DNA of 64,000 nt from positions 1,524,576-1,588,575 of the forward strand of contig NZ_KK020676.1 of assembly GCF_000307775.2 (NCBI RefSeq), in the 5' to 3' direction. Source of the DNA: Stutzerimonas stutzeri KOS6 (lineage in GTDB: Bacteria > Pseudomonadota > Gammaproteobacteria > Pseudomonadales > Pseudomonadaceae). Both the position numbers and the translations under genes were made by a program. Below the pieces are notes generated by a model. It ran no database searches and had not been told where the DNA came from. It was given only the letters and a program-made list of their open reading frames with translations. Numbering within the stretch: the stretch's first letter is position 1; each line of letters opens with the position of its first letter. Positions 56,312 through 64,000 of this stretch are shown piece by piece.

Positions 56312-57622
56312 TCAGCGGGTAGCCGTTTGGCCGCGCTGGAAATGGCAGGAGAAGCAGCTGCCCTGGCCTGGAATGCTGGTAATGTCCAGCCGTCCCTGGT
56401 GGCGCAACAGCACATGCTTGACGATGGCCAGCCCCAGACCGGTGCCACCGGTGCTGCTGGCGCGGCTGGAATCGACCCGGTAGAAGCGTTCGGTCAGGCG
56501 CGGCAGGTGCTTCTGCTCGATGCCGATACCGCTGTCCTCGACGCTGAGATGTGCGCCGGCTTCGTCGCTCCACCAGCGAACATGCACACTGCCACCGTCG
56601 GGCGTGTACTTCACCGCGTTGAACACCAGGTTGGAGAAGGCGCTGCGCAGTTCCGTCTCGCTACCCTTGAGTTGCAGCGCCGGATCGGCATCGAGTCTGA
56701 TCAGGTGTCCGCGGCTGCCGGACAAAGCGCGGGCATCGCTGATGATCGACTGCAGCAGCAGGCCCACGGCCACTGGCTGGTTGTCCGTCGGCCGGCTGCT
56801 GGTTTCCAGGCGGGCCAGCAGCAGCAGGTCGTTGAGCAGGTGCTGCATGCGTCCGGCCTGCTGATTCATCTGCTGCAGGGCACGGAGCCAGCGCGGGTTC
56901 ACCGCCTCGGCATTTTCCAGCAGGGTTTCCAGGTAACCGGCGATCACCGTCAGCGGTGTGCGCAACTCGTGGGAGACGTTGGCCACGAAGTCCTTGCGCA
57001 TCTGCTCCAGCTGATGCAGGCGGGTGACGTCGCGGACCAGCAACAGGTGTTCGCTGTTGCCGTAACGGGTGACGTTGAATTGCAGGCGCACACGATCATC
57101 GACCGGCGAGGCCAGCTCCAGTGGCTGGTCATAGTTGCCGCTGTCGAAGTACTCCTTGAAGGCCGGGTGACGCACCAGGTTGCCGATGGGATGGCCGGTG
57201 TCCTGCGGCTTCTTCAGGCCCAGCAGGCGGTTCGCAGCAGGGTTCCACCACTCCAGGTTGCCGTCGCTGTCGAGCATGATCACCGCATCCTTGAGGGCTG
57301 CAGTGGAGCCCTGGGCGCGATCGATGATGCCCTGCAACTGGCCGCGCAGACGCAGATCGCGGCGTTGCAGCTGGTACAGGCTGTCGAACACGTCGCCCCA
57401 GATGCCGGCCGAATCCGGTGGTGCTTCGTCGGGGTCGGCGCGGTGCAGCCAGCGCTGCAGGCGCAGCAGCTGGCGCAGGGTCCAGGCCAGATAGCCGCTC
57501 AGGCCGACGACCAGCGCCCAGGCATATTCGCCGCTGATCAGGCCCACCAGCAGACAGCCGCCCAGCAGAAGCAGCAGGCGACGCACGAGGGCTCCTTGCC
57601 AGTCCTGATTCAACCGATGCAC
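56312..57622 (-). CDS. phoR: Phosphate regulon sensor kinase PhoR
   Basis: 436 residues from GTG 57620-57622. Two close N-terminal membrane helices (about 14-46, LLLLLGGCLLVGLISGEYAWALVVGLSGYLAWTL), PAS domain (105-200), HisKA with His218 in DFVANVSHELRTPLTVIAGYLETL, and HATPase with NLVFNAVKYTPDGG, VEDSGIGI, GGTGLGLAIVKH. Senses phosphate through PstSCAB-PhoU. Standard phoB-phoR order; 59-bp gap after phoB. Confidence 0.97.
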   Translation of the reverse strand: MHRLNQDWQGALVRRLLLLLGGCLLVGLISGEYAWALVVGLSGYLAWTLRQLLRLQRWLHRADPDEAPPDSAGIWGDVFDSLYQLQRRDLRLRGQLQGIIDRAQGSTAALKDAVIMLDSDGNLEWWNPAANRLLGLKKPQDTGHPIGNLVRHPAFKEYFDSGNYDQPLELASPVDDRVRLQFNVTRYGNSEHLLLVRDVTRLHQLEQMRKDFVANVSHELRTPLTVIAGYLETLLENAEAVNPRWLRALQQMNQQAGRMQHLLNDLLLLARLETSSRPTDNQPVAVGLLLQSIISDARALSGSRGHLIRLDADPALQLKGSETELRSAFSNLVFNAVKYTPDGGSVHVRWWSDEAGAHLSVEDSGIGIEQKHLPRLTERFYRVDSSRASSTGGTGLGLAIVKHVLLRHQGRLDITSIPGQGSCFSCHFQRGQTATR

Positions 57623-57681
57623 TCCAGAGATGTGGCGATGATGTGGTGAATGACGCCGGGACGCATGCTCACCCGGCGCAT

Positions 57682-58371
57682 TCAGCTCTTGCTGGAGAAA
57701 CGATAACCGGTACCGCGTACCGTCTGCACCAGGTTCTCGTAGACTTCACCGAGCGCCTTGCGCAGGCGGCGGATGTGCACGTCGACGGTGCGTTCCTCGA
57801 CGTAGACGTTGCCGCCCCAGACCTGGTCGAGCAGCTGGCTGCGGGTGTAGGCACGTTCCTGGTGGGTCATGAAGAACTGCAGCAGGCGGTACTCGGTAGG
57901 GCCCATCTCGGCCGGCTTGCCATCGATGGTGACACGGTGACTGACCGGATCGAGCAGCAAGCCGCCGATCTCGATGGGCGACTCGCTGTCCATCGGCGCC
58001 GCGCGGCGCAGCACGGCCTTCAGGCGCGCTACCAGCTCGCGAGGCGAAAACGGCTTGGTGATGTAGTCATCGGCACCGACTTCCAGCCCCTGGATCTTGT
58101 TGTCCTCTTCACCTTTGGCGGTGAGCATGATGATCGGCGTGTCGGCGGTCAGCTCGTCACGCTTGAGGCGACGTGCCAGTTCGATGCCGGAGGTGCCGGG
58201 CAGCATCCAGTCGAGCAGGATCAGGTCCGGCTTGCGGTCGATGATCAGGGCATGGGCCTGCTGGGAGTTTTCCGCTTCGAGACAGTCATAACCGGCCATT
58301 TCCAGGGCGACGACGATCATCTCCCGGATCGGCGCCTCGTCATCGACGATCAGTATGCTCTTGCCATTCAT
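57682..58371 (-). CDS. phoB: Phosphate regulon response regulator PhoB
   Basis: 229 residues, OmpR/PhoB family. Receiver 1-120 with [20 protein letters not shown], phospho-acceptor Asp54 in LLDWMLPG, Lys105 in [15 protein letters not shown]; winged-helix 130-229 with [52 protein letters not shown] and RGTGYRF. Activates phosphate-starvation genes from Pho boxes with sigma-70; one such box lies in its own upstream region. Confidence 0.99.
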   Translation of the reverse strand: MNGKSILIVDDEAPIREMIVVALEMAGYDCLEAENSQQAHALIIDRKPDLILLDWMLPGTSGIELARRLKRDELTADTPIIMLTAKGEEDNKIQGLEVGADDYITKPFSPRELVARLKAVLRRAAPMDSESPIEIGGLLLDPVSHRVTIDGKPAEMGPTEYRLLQFFMTHQERAYTRSQLLDQVWGGNVYVEERTVDVHIRRLRKALGEVYENLVQTVRGTGYRFSSKS

Positions 58372-58420
58372 GGTCAGGCCTCGGGTCCGTTCTTATCAGC
58401 CGGCATTAGATAACGGAATT

Positions 58421-58438
58421 ATTGCAGCCATGTGACAG
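58421..58438 (-). promoter_or_regulatory. Pho box of phoB
   Basis: Minus-strand CTGTCAC-ATGG-CTGCAAT fits the two 7-mers of the Pho box (CTGTCAT-N4-CTGTCAT) at 11 of 14 positions. Ten bases after it, TCTAAT provides a -10 element, 5/6 to consensus, the usual PhoB-sigma-70 layout. Confidence 0.8.
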
Positions 58439-58487
58439 GTAGACGGCAATGGCGGCTGCGTCTCGGATCGCACGGCCGGCATTCCGC

Positions 58488-59381
58488 CTAGGCTCTGGTT
58501 GCGTAATCCAGCACGATGCCGGCGAGAATCGCCAGCCCCGCCCAATGGTTGTGAAGAAAGGCCTTGAAACAGGCTTGCGGCTTGCGCGAAGCGGTCTGCC
58601 GGTACTCCCAGGCGAAGCAGCCGGCGGCAACCACCAGCCCGAGGTGGAACCACTGGCCCAGCTCGAAGCGCATGCCGGCGAGCACCAGGCAGAACAGCGC
58701 CAGGCCCTGCAGCGTGACGATGATGATGCGGTCCGCTTCGCCGAAGAGGATCGCGGTGGACTTGATGCCGATCTTCAGGTCGTCCTCGCGGTCGGCCATG
58801 GCGTAGTAGGTGTCATAGGCCACCGTCCATAGCAGGTTGGCGATGAACAGCAGCCAGGCTTCGGGCGGCAGGCTGCCGGTTTCGGCAGTGAAGGCCATCG
58901 GCATGCCCCAGGAAAAGGCCGCGCCGAGCACCACCTGCGGATAAAAGGTGTAGCGCTTCATGAACGGGTAGCAGGCGGCCAGGGCCACGGCGCCAAAGGA
59001 CAGGTAGACCGTTGTCGCGTTGGTCAGCAGGACCAGTAGGAAGCTCAGGCCCAGCAGCACGGCGAATAGTGTCCAGGCCTCGCGCGAGCTGATCTTGCCG
59101 GTCGCCATGGGGCGCGCCTGGGTGCGTTGCACATGGCCGTCGAAGTTGCGGTCGGCGAAGTCGTTGATCACGCAGCCGGCGGCGCGCATCAGGATCACGC
59201 CGGTGACGAAGATGAACAGGTTCTTTGCGCTGGGCACGCCTTCGGCTGCGATCCACAGCGCCCACAGCGTCGGCCACAGCAGCAGGTAGGTGCCGATGGG
59301 CCGGTCCAGGCGCATCAGCTGGATGAAGTCCCAGGCGCGCGGGTGCAGGCGATTGCACGATTGCAGCAATTTCAGATACAT
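58488..59381 (-). CDS. ubiA: 4-hydroxybenzoate octaprenyltransferase
   Basis: 297 residues, eight or nine helices. Prenylates 4-hydroxybenzoate in ubiquinone synthesis at the inner membrane. Aspartate-rich motifs [16 protein letters not shown] (first) and [21 protein letters not shown] (second) are intact. Start [31 protein letters not shown]. Follows ubiC by 45 bp on the same strand, the usual ubiCA order. Confidence 0.97.
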   Translation of the reverse strand: MYLKLLQSCNRLHPRAWDFIQLMRLDRPIGTYLLLWPTLWALWIAAEGVPSAKNLFIFVTGVILMRAAGCVINDFADRNFDGHVQRTQARPMATGKISSREAWTLFAVLLGLSFLLVLLTNATTVYLSFGAVALAACYPFMKRYTFYPQVVLGAAFSWGMPMAFTAETGSLPPEAWLLFIANLLWTVAYDTYYAMADREDDLKIGIKSTAILFGEADRIIIVTLQGLALFCLVLAGMRFELGQWFHLGLVVAAGCFAWEYRQTASRKPQACFKAFLHNHWAGLAILAGIVLDYATRA

Positions 59382-59426
59382 CGGCGGCTCTCCTTGGCGG
59401 AATGGGGTGCGCAGCGGGGCGCCTGT

Positions 59427-59981
59427 TCAGGGGGCGATATCGGCGGCCTGCCACAGTGCCGACAGGAATACCTCGCTGACCAGCACGCCGAGCCGATTCT
59501 GGCGGAAGCAGGAACGCCGTGCCCAGAGGCCCTCGGCGCGGCACTCCGTCGGCAACCAGGCGGCTGGATAGCGGCAGGCCTCGAGCGTGCCGCGGGTAAA
59601 GGCTGGATCGCTGAACAGCAGTTCGCCCAGGGAGCGATTGCCGAGGCGTTGCAGGTCGAGGCCGGATTCCTCCAGTTGCGCCCGTGCCGCGACGCTGCGG
59701 GCGAACACCCAGGGCTGGTCGTGACCGCACAGATAGACTTCGCGCACCCAGCCCTCGCTCCCGGCCGGAAGGTTGAGCACGGCGCATTCATCGGCGCGCA
59801 ACGGCTGCCAGGCTTCATGCAGCGGCGTCACGCTGAAGGCGCCATTGGCCAGATCGGTCAGGCGGCGGGTCAGCGAGCCCTTGTCGACGTACAGCCAGTC
59901 GTACAGGGCGGGATCGAGCGGGAAGGGCAGGCGGTCGGCACTCAGCCAGTCAGGAAATTCGGACACAGCGCGTTCGGGCAT
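59427..59981 (-). CDS. ubiC: Chorismate lyase
   Basis: 184 residues from ATG 59979-59981 (MPERAVSEFPDWLS), chosen over a long upstream extension that has no family support. Produces 4-hydroxybenzoate and pyruvate from chorismate, first step of ubiquinone synthesis. Blocks: WLYVDKGSLTRRLTDL, WVREVYLCGHDQPWVFARSV, LGNRSLGELLFSDPAFTRGTLEACRY, WARRSCFRQNRLGVLVSEVFL. Feeds its product directly to UbiA downstream. Confidence 0.95.
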   Translation of the reverse strand: MPERAVSEFPDWLSADRLPFPLDPALYDWLYVDKGSLTRRLTDLANGAFSVTPLHEAWQPLRADECAVLNLPAGSEGWVREVYLCGHDQPWVFARSVAARAQLEESGLDLQRLGNRSLGELLFSDPAFTRGTLEACRYPAAWLPTECRAEGLWARRSCFRQNRLGVLVSEVFLSALWQAADIAP

Positions 59982-60090
59982 GATGAAAAGAGCGGCGAGT
60001 CTAGCACGCGCTCCGGCTACTGCAGGACGCGCGCGACGACGCGAGCGTTGGCCCGTTTTGTAGGTCTGTGCAAACAGCGCTACCGGACCA

Positions 60091-60864
60091 TCATGTCCAG
60101 CCTTCCAGGCGCATGGTGGCACGCACCAGGCGCTGCTCCTCCTGCTCGATCTCCTTGAGGTTGTCGCGAATGCTGTGGATATGGTCGCGCGCCGCGCGCT
60201 GTGCCTGATCCGGCAGGCGCTCGGTGACAGCGTGATAGAGCCGCGAGTGCTGGCGGTCGATCTGCCGTTTCGGTGCCGGGCGGTGATAGAGATTGTTCAC
60301 CGAGGCGAACACGGTACTGAGCATCAGGTCGGTGAGCGATTGCAGGGTGTGTACCAGCACCGGGTTGTGCGAAGCCTCGCAGATGGCCAGGTGGAAGGCA
60401 TGATCCAGGCGTGCATGCTCGCGCGGATCGGCACCTTCCGCGTTGCTGTGGGCGGCGAGCATCTCCTCGTAGCGCCGGCGCACGAGGATAAAGTCCGCAT
60501 CGGTGCCGCGCAGGGCCGCCAGCCGTGCCGATTCGCCTTCGAGCAGGGCGCGCACTTCCAGCAGGTCATAGAGGGTGCGTGGCTGCGAGCTGAACAGGTG
60601 CATCAGCGGGCTGGCATCATGCTTGCCCGACAGTTCGGCGACGAACGAGCCCCGCCCCTGGGCGGTCTCGATGATGCCGCGCCCGCGCAGCACGCGCAGC
60701 CCCTCGCGCAGCGCCGAGCGGGAAATGCCGAGCTTCTCGCACAGGCGCCGCTCCGAGGGCAGGGCCTGGCCGACCTTCAATATGCCGTCGACGATCAGCC
60801 GCTCGATACGCTCGGCTACGACGTCCGCCACTTGACGGCGGTCATTGTTGAACTCGTTCACCAT
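60091..60864 (-). CDS. glcC: GntR-family regulator of glycolate oxidase genes
   Basis: 257 residues, FadR subfamily. N-terminal winged helix: VADVVAERIERLIVDGILKVGQALPSERRLCEKLGISRSALREGLRVLRGRGIIETAQGRGSFV; C-terminal FCD domain with LYDLLEVRALLEGESARLAALRG, metal/ligand His in ARLDHAFHLAICEASHNPVL and the terminal Arg-rich AARDHIHSI. Divergent from glcDEF, the classical glcC arrangement. A matching operator lies just upstream of its own Shine-Dalgarno, so it probably represses itself. Confidence 0.93.
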   Translation of the reverse strand: MVNEFNNDRRQVADVVAERIERLIVDGILKVGQALPSERRLCEKLGISRSALREGLRVLRGRGIIETAQGRGSFVAELSGKHDASPLMHLFSSQPRTLYDLLEVRALLEGESARLAALRGTDADFILVRRRYEEMLAAHSNAEGADPREHARLDHAFHLAICEASHNPVLVHTLQSLTDLMLSTVFASVNNLYHRPAPKRQIDRQHSRLYHAVTERLPDQAQRAARDHIHSIRDNLKEIEQEEQRLVRATMRLEGWT

Positions 60865-60876
60865 ACTGCTTTCTCC

Positions 60877-60893
60877 AGCTGGTAGGACCAGTT
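60877..60893. promoter_or_regulatory. GlcC-type operator 1 (glcC proximal)
   Basis: AGCTGGTAGGACCAGTT, core CTGGT-N3-ACCAG (60879-60891). It lies 13 bp upstream of the glcC ATG, just behind its Shine-Dalgarno sequence. Confidence 0.75.
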
Positions 60894-60983
60894 GAAGCGA
60901 AGTTTACCGCGGTCGACGGAAAAAGAGTAAGCATGCGGTCTAGAGGGATATCAGGTAGTGTCTCGCCGGGGCCAACTACAAAA

Positions 60984-61000
60984 AACTGGTAGGACCAGTT
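60984..61000. promoter_or_regulatory. GlcC-type operator 2 (glcD proximal)
   Basis: AACTGGTAGGACCAGTT with perfect 7-bp arms AACTGGT / ACCAGTT and the same AGG spacer as operator 1. FadR-subfamily regulators such as PdhR and LldR read TTGGT-N3-ACCAA-like sites. Centre is 107 bp from operator 1 and 108 bp upstream of glcD. Confidence 0.8.
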
Positions 61001-61099
61001 TGCGCGAGCCTAGACGGCCAGACGCCATCGGCGCTAAAGATGCGTCATTCCACCGCAGCTGCTGGTGCTGGCTGCAACCCACGAGAACCGGAACTTGCC

Positions 61100-62599
61100 A
61101 TGAACATTCTCTACGACGAACGCGTCGATGGTGCGTTACCAAAGGTCGACAAGTCCGCCCTGCTTGCCGAGCTGCAGGCGCGGTTGCCCGACCTGGACAT
61201 CCTCCACCGCAGCGAGGACCTCAAGCCCTACGAGTGCGACGGGCTTTCCGCCTACCGCACCACGCCGCTGCTGGTGGTACTGCCCGAACGCGTCGAGCAG
61301 GTCGAAACCCTGCTCAAGCTCTGCCATCAGCGCGGCGTTCCGGTGGTCGCCCGCGGTGCCGGCACTGGCCTTTCCGGCGGTGCGTTGCCGCTGGAGCAGG
61401 GCATCCTGCTGGTGATGGCGCGCTTCAACAAGATTCTCGAGGTCGACCCGGCCGGGCGCTTCGCCCGTGTCCAGCCCGGCGTGCGCAACCTGGCGATTTC
61501 CCAGGCCGCGGCGCCCCATGAGCTTTACTACGCCCCCGATCCGTCGTCGCAAATCGCCTGTTCCATCGGCGGCAACGTCGCCGAGAACGCCGGCGGCGTG
61601 CATTGCCTGAAGTACGGGCTGACCGTGCACAACCTGCTCAAGGTCGACATTCTTACCGTCGAGGGCGAGCGCATGACGCTCGGCTCCGACGCCCTCGATT
61701 CACCGGGCTTCGATCTCCTGGCGCTGTTCACCGGTTCCGAGGGCATGCTCGGCATCGTCACCGAGGTGACGGTCAAGCTGCTGCCCAAGCCGCAGGTGGC
61801 CAAGGTGCTGCTCGCCGCGTTCGACTCGGTGGAAAAGGCCGGGCGTGCGGTGGGCGACATCATCGCCGCGGGCATCATCCCCGGTGGCCTGGAGATGATG
61901 GACAACCTGTCGATCCGCGCCGCCGAAGACTTCATCCACGCCGGCTACCCGGTGGATGCCGAGGCGATCCTGCTCTGCGAGCTGGACGGCGTGGAAGCCG
62001 ACGTGCACGACGACTGCGCGCGCGTCAGCGAAGTACTCAAGCTGGCCGGCGCCACCGAAGTGCGCCTGGCCAGGGACGAAGCCGAGCGCGTGCGCTTCTG
62101 GGCTGGGCGCAAGAATGCCTTCCCGGCGGTTGGACGTATCTCGCCGGATTACTACTGCATGGACGGCACCATCCCGCGCCGCGAGCTGCCGGGCGTGCTC
62201 AAGGGGATTTCCGATCTGTCCGAGCAGTTCGGCCTGCGCGTGGCCAACGTGTTCCACGCCGGCGACGGCAACATGCATCCGCTGATCCTCTTCGATGCCA
62301 ACCAGCCCGGTGAGCTGGAGCGCGCCGAGGAACTGGGTGGCAAGATTCTCGAACTGTGCGTCGAGGTGGGCGGCAGCATCACCGGCGAGCACGGCGTCGG
62401 CCGCGAGAAGATCAACCAGATGTGCTCGCAGTTCAACGCCGACGAGCTGACCCTGTTCCATGCGGTCAAGGCGGCCTTCGACCCGAGCGGCCTGCTCAAC
62501 CCGGGCAAGAACATTCCGACCCTGCATCGCTGCGCCGAATTCGGCCGCATGCACATCCACAACGGCCAGCTGCCTTTCCCCGAACTGGAGCGTTTCTGA
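61100..62599 (+). CDS. glcD: Glycolate oxidase FAD subunit GlcD
   Basis: 499 residues from ATG 61100 (MNILYDERVDGALPKVD), the usual length; longer frame readings are not family-like. FAD_binding_4 with ARGAGTGLSGGALPLEQGILLVMARF and IGGNVAENAGGVHCLKYG; C-terminal domain with VANVFHAGDGNMHPLILF, SITGEHGVGREKINQM and NPGKNIPTLH. Oxidises glycolate (and D-lactate) to glyoxylate, electrons to the quinone pool through GlcE/F. Overlaps glcE by 1 bp. Confidence 0.97.
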   Translation: MNILYDERVDGALPKVDKSALLAELQARLPDLDILHRSEDLKPYECDGLSAYRTTPLLVVLPERVEQVETLLKLCHQRGVPVVARGAGTGLSGGALPLEQGILLVMARFNKILEVDPAGRFARVQPGVRNLAISQAAAPHELYYAPDPSSQIACSIGGNVAENAGGVHCLKYGLTVHNLLKVDILTVEGERMTLGSDALDSPGFDLLALFTGSEGMLGIVTEVTVKLLPKPQVAKVLLAAFDSVEKAGRAVGDIIAAGIIPGGLEMMDNLSIRAAEDFIHAGYPVDAEAILLCELDGVEADVHDDCARVSEVLKLAGATEVRLARDEAERVRFWAGRKNAFPAVGRISPDYYCMDGTIPRRELPGVLKGISDLSEQFGLRVANVFHAGDGNMHPLILFDANQPGELERAEELGGKILELCVEVGGSITGEHGVGREKINQMCSQFNADELTLFHAVKAAFDPSGLLNPGKNIPTLHRCAEFGRMHIHNGQLPFPELERF

Positions 62600-63660
62600 T
62601 GTCCGTAATCGCCAACGACGCCAGCGCGCAGTTGCTGGATCAGGTCAACCAGGCGCTTGCCGCCAATACGCCGCTGCGTATCCAGGGCAGTGGCAGCAAG
62701 GCCTTCCTCGGCCGTGCGCTCGAAGGTCAGGTGCTCGACGTGCGCGAGCACCGCGGCATCGTCAGCTACGACCCCACCGAACTGGTGATCAGCGTGCGCG
62801 CCGGCACCCCGCTGGTGGAACTGGAAGCGGCGCTGGACGCCGCCGGACAAATGCTTCCTTGCGAGCCGCCGCACTTCGGCGATGGAGCCACCGTTGGCGG
62901 CATGATCGCCGCCGGCCTGTCCGGCCCGCGCCGCCCATGGAGCGGATCGGTGCGCGATTTCGTGCTCGGCTCGCGGGTCATCACCGGGCAGGGCAAGCTC
63001 CTGCGCTTCGGTGGCGAAGTGATGAAGAACGTCGCCGGCTACGACCTGTCGCGCCTGATGGCGGGCAGCTTCGGTTGCCTCGGCGTACTCACCGAAGTCT
63101 CGCTCAAGGTCCTGCCCAAGCCGCGCCTGTGCACCAGTCTGCGTCTGGAGATCGACCTGGAACGCGCGCTGCTCAAGCTCGCCGAGTGGGGTCAGCAGCC
63201 GGTGCCGATCAGCGCCGCCAGCCATGACGGCCAGGCGCTGCACCTGCGTCTGGAGGGCGGCGAAGGCTCGGTCAACGCTGCGCGCGAGCGCATCGGCGGC
63301 GAGGACCTGGGCCTCGGCTACTGGAACGATCTGCGCGAACAGCGCCTGGCCTTCTTCGCCGACCCTCGTCCGCTCTGGCGCCTGGCGCTCCCCAACAACA
63401 CGCCGGCGCTGGCGCTGCCAGGCGATCAGCTGGTGGATTGGGCCGGCGCCCAGCGCTGGCTGAAGTCCGATGCCGAAGCCGCAACCATCCGGGGCATTGC
63501 CGGCGAAGTCGGCGGGCATGCCACCTGCTTCAGCGCCGGTGCCGCCGAGAGCCCGTTCCAGCCGCTGGCCGCACCGCTGCTGCGCTATCACCGCCAGCTC
63601 AAGGCCGCACTCGACCCGCAGGGGATCTTCAACCCCGGCCGCATGTATTCCGAGGTCTGA
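62599..63660 (+). CDS. glcE: Glycolate oxidase FAD-binding subunit GlcE
   Basis: 353 residues, ATG overlapping the glcD stop (TGATG). Half-size relative of GlcD: LRIQGSGSKAFLGRALEG, YDPTELVISVRAGTPLVELEAALDAAGQMLPCEPPHFGDGATVGGMIAAGLSGPRRPW, GEVMKNVAGYDLSRLMAGSFGCLGVLTEVSLKVLPKP, and a terminal PQGIFNPGRMY. Required partner subunit of glycolate oxidase. Confidence 0.96.
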   Translation: MSVIANDASAQLLDQVNQALAANTPLRIQGSGSKAFLGRALEGQVLDVREHRGIVSYDPTELVISVRAGTPLVELEAALDAAGQMLPCEPPHFGDGATVGGMIAAGLSGPRRPWSGSVRDFVLGSRVITGQGKLLRFGGEVMKNVAGYDLSRLMAGSFGCLGVLTEVSLKVLPKPRLCTSLRLEIDLERALLKLAEWGQQPVPISAASHDGQALHLRLEGGEGSVNAARERIGGEDLGLGYWNDLREQRLAFFADPRPLWRLALPNNTPALALPGDQLVDWAGAQRWLKSDAEAATIRGIAGEVGGHATCFSAGAAESPFQPLAAPLLRYHRQLKAALDPQGIFNPGRMYSEV

Positions 63661-63666
63661 CGACGT

Positions 63667-64000
63667 ATGCAAACGAATCTGAGCGAAGCCGCGAAAAAAC
63701 TGCCGCGCGCCGAGGAAGCCGAAAGCATCCTGCGCTCGTGCGTGCATTGCGGCTTCTGCAATGCCACCTGCCCGACTTACCAACTGCTGGGTGACGAGCT
63801 GGACGGTCCGCGTGGGCGCATCTACCTGATGAAGCAGATGTTCGAGGGTGGCGAGGTGACCGAGAGCACCCAGCTGCACCTGGACCGCTGTCTGACCTGC
63901 CGCAATTGCGAAACCACCTGCCCATCCGGGGTGAAATATCACAACCTGCTGGACATCGGCCGCGATTTCATCGAACGCCAGGTCCAGCGCCCGCTGGGCG
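63667..64000 (+). CDS. glcF: Glycolate oxidase iron-sulfur subunit GlcF (N-terminal part)
   Basis: First 111 residues; the rest lies beyond the window. Two 4Fe-4S cluster motifs: CVHCGFCNATCPTY (from residue 25) and CLTCRNCETTCPSGV (from about residue 75). Starts 6 bp after glcE. Carries electrons from GlcD/E to the membrane. The expected remainder holds CCG cysteine-rich domains. Confidence 0.97.
   Translation, partial: MQTNLSEAAKKLPRAEEAESILRSCVHCGFCNATCPTYQLLGDELDGPRGRIYLMKQMFEGGEVTESTQLHLDRCLTCRNCETTCPSGVKYHNLLDIGRDFIERQVQRPLG

Overview
The window is chromosomal DNA of a high-GC gammaproteobacterium of the Pseudomonas group, most likely the Pseudomonas stutzeri (Stutzerimonas) lineage. 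The evidence is the Pseudomonas-type gene order (trmL-ntrC-ntrB-glnA-thiI-typA; rpiA/ilvA...rppH-ptsP...lgt-thyA; phoB-phoR-ubiA-ubiC; glcC/glcDEF), serA placed divergently next to a D-2-hydroxyglutarate dehydrogenase gene, and sigma-54/NtrC-type control. I see no tRNA, rRNA, CRISPR array, insertion sequence or prophage. Nearly all DNA is coding.

Layout. 1-5,600: the start of a molybdopterin oxidoreductase gene, trmL, a small membrane-protein gene, ntrBC and two coupled DUF4124 genes. 5,700-11,000: glnA with its sigma-54 promoter and two NtrC sites, thiI, typA. 11,100-13,800: DUF3455 gene, an ECF sigma/anti-sigma pair and an ABM-domain membrane protein. 13,800-14,290: non-coding, with a fossil of the typA 3' end. 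14,290-18,800: DUF2147 and DUF4168 secreted proteins, and a divergent histidine kinase/NtrC-type regulator pair. A near-consensus sigma-54 promoter sits in front of the DUF4168 gene. 18,950-23,700: a PQQ-type sugar dehydrogenase with a cytochrome c, a phosphoribosyltransferase/hydrolase pair and small enzymes. 23,800-26,500: a curli-like set (CsgH, CsgA, CsgB, CsgD-like regulator) without the CsgG/E/F secretion genes. 26,700-30,400: OPT and AI-2E transporters and two small exported proteins.

30,400-36,000: serA and divergent D2HGDH with a 16-bp perfect palindrome between them, a FAH-family hydrolase and tandem SdiA-regulated-domain paralogues. 36,000-46,800: rpiA/ilvA, a DUF2269 protein, a HAD phosphatase, rppH-ptsP, an NRDE protein, a TauE-like permease, lgt, thyA and an orphan ParA. 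46,800-51,400: a complete HAAT-type ABC transporter operon. 51,760-56,200: a tandem UspA protein, a response regulator with a degenerate PilZ-like tail, a DUF4124-M23 peptidase and a CNNM/CorC protein. 56,300-60,000: phoR, phoB (with Pho box), ubiA, ubiC. 60,090-64,000: glcC and divergent glcDEF (glcF cut by the window end), with two matching operators.

The window is mostly housekeeping and regulatory. The observations most worth checking are the predicted closed circuit between the orphan kinase/regulator and the sigma-54 promoter of the DUF4168 gene, the serA/D2HGDH palindrome, the paired GlcC operators, the NtrC enhancer and sigma-54 site in front of ntrB, the curli-like locus lacking its secretion genes, and the typA fossil.
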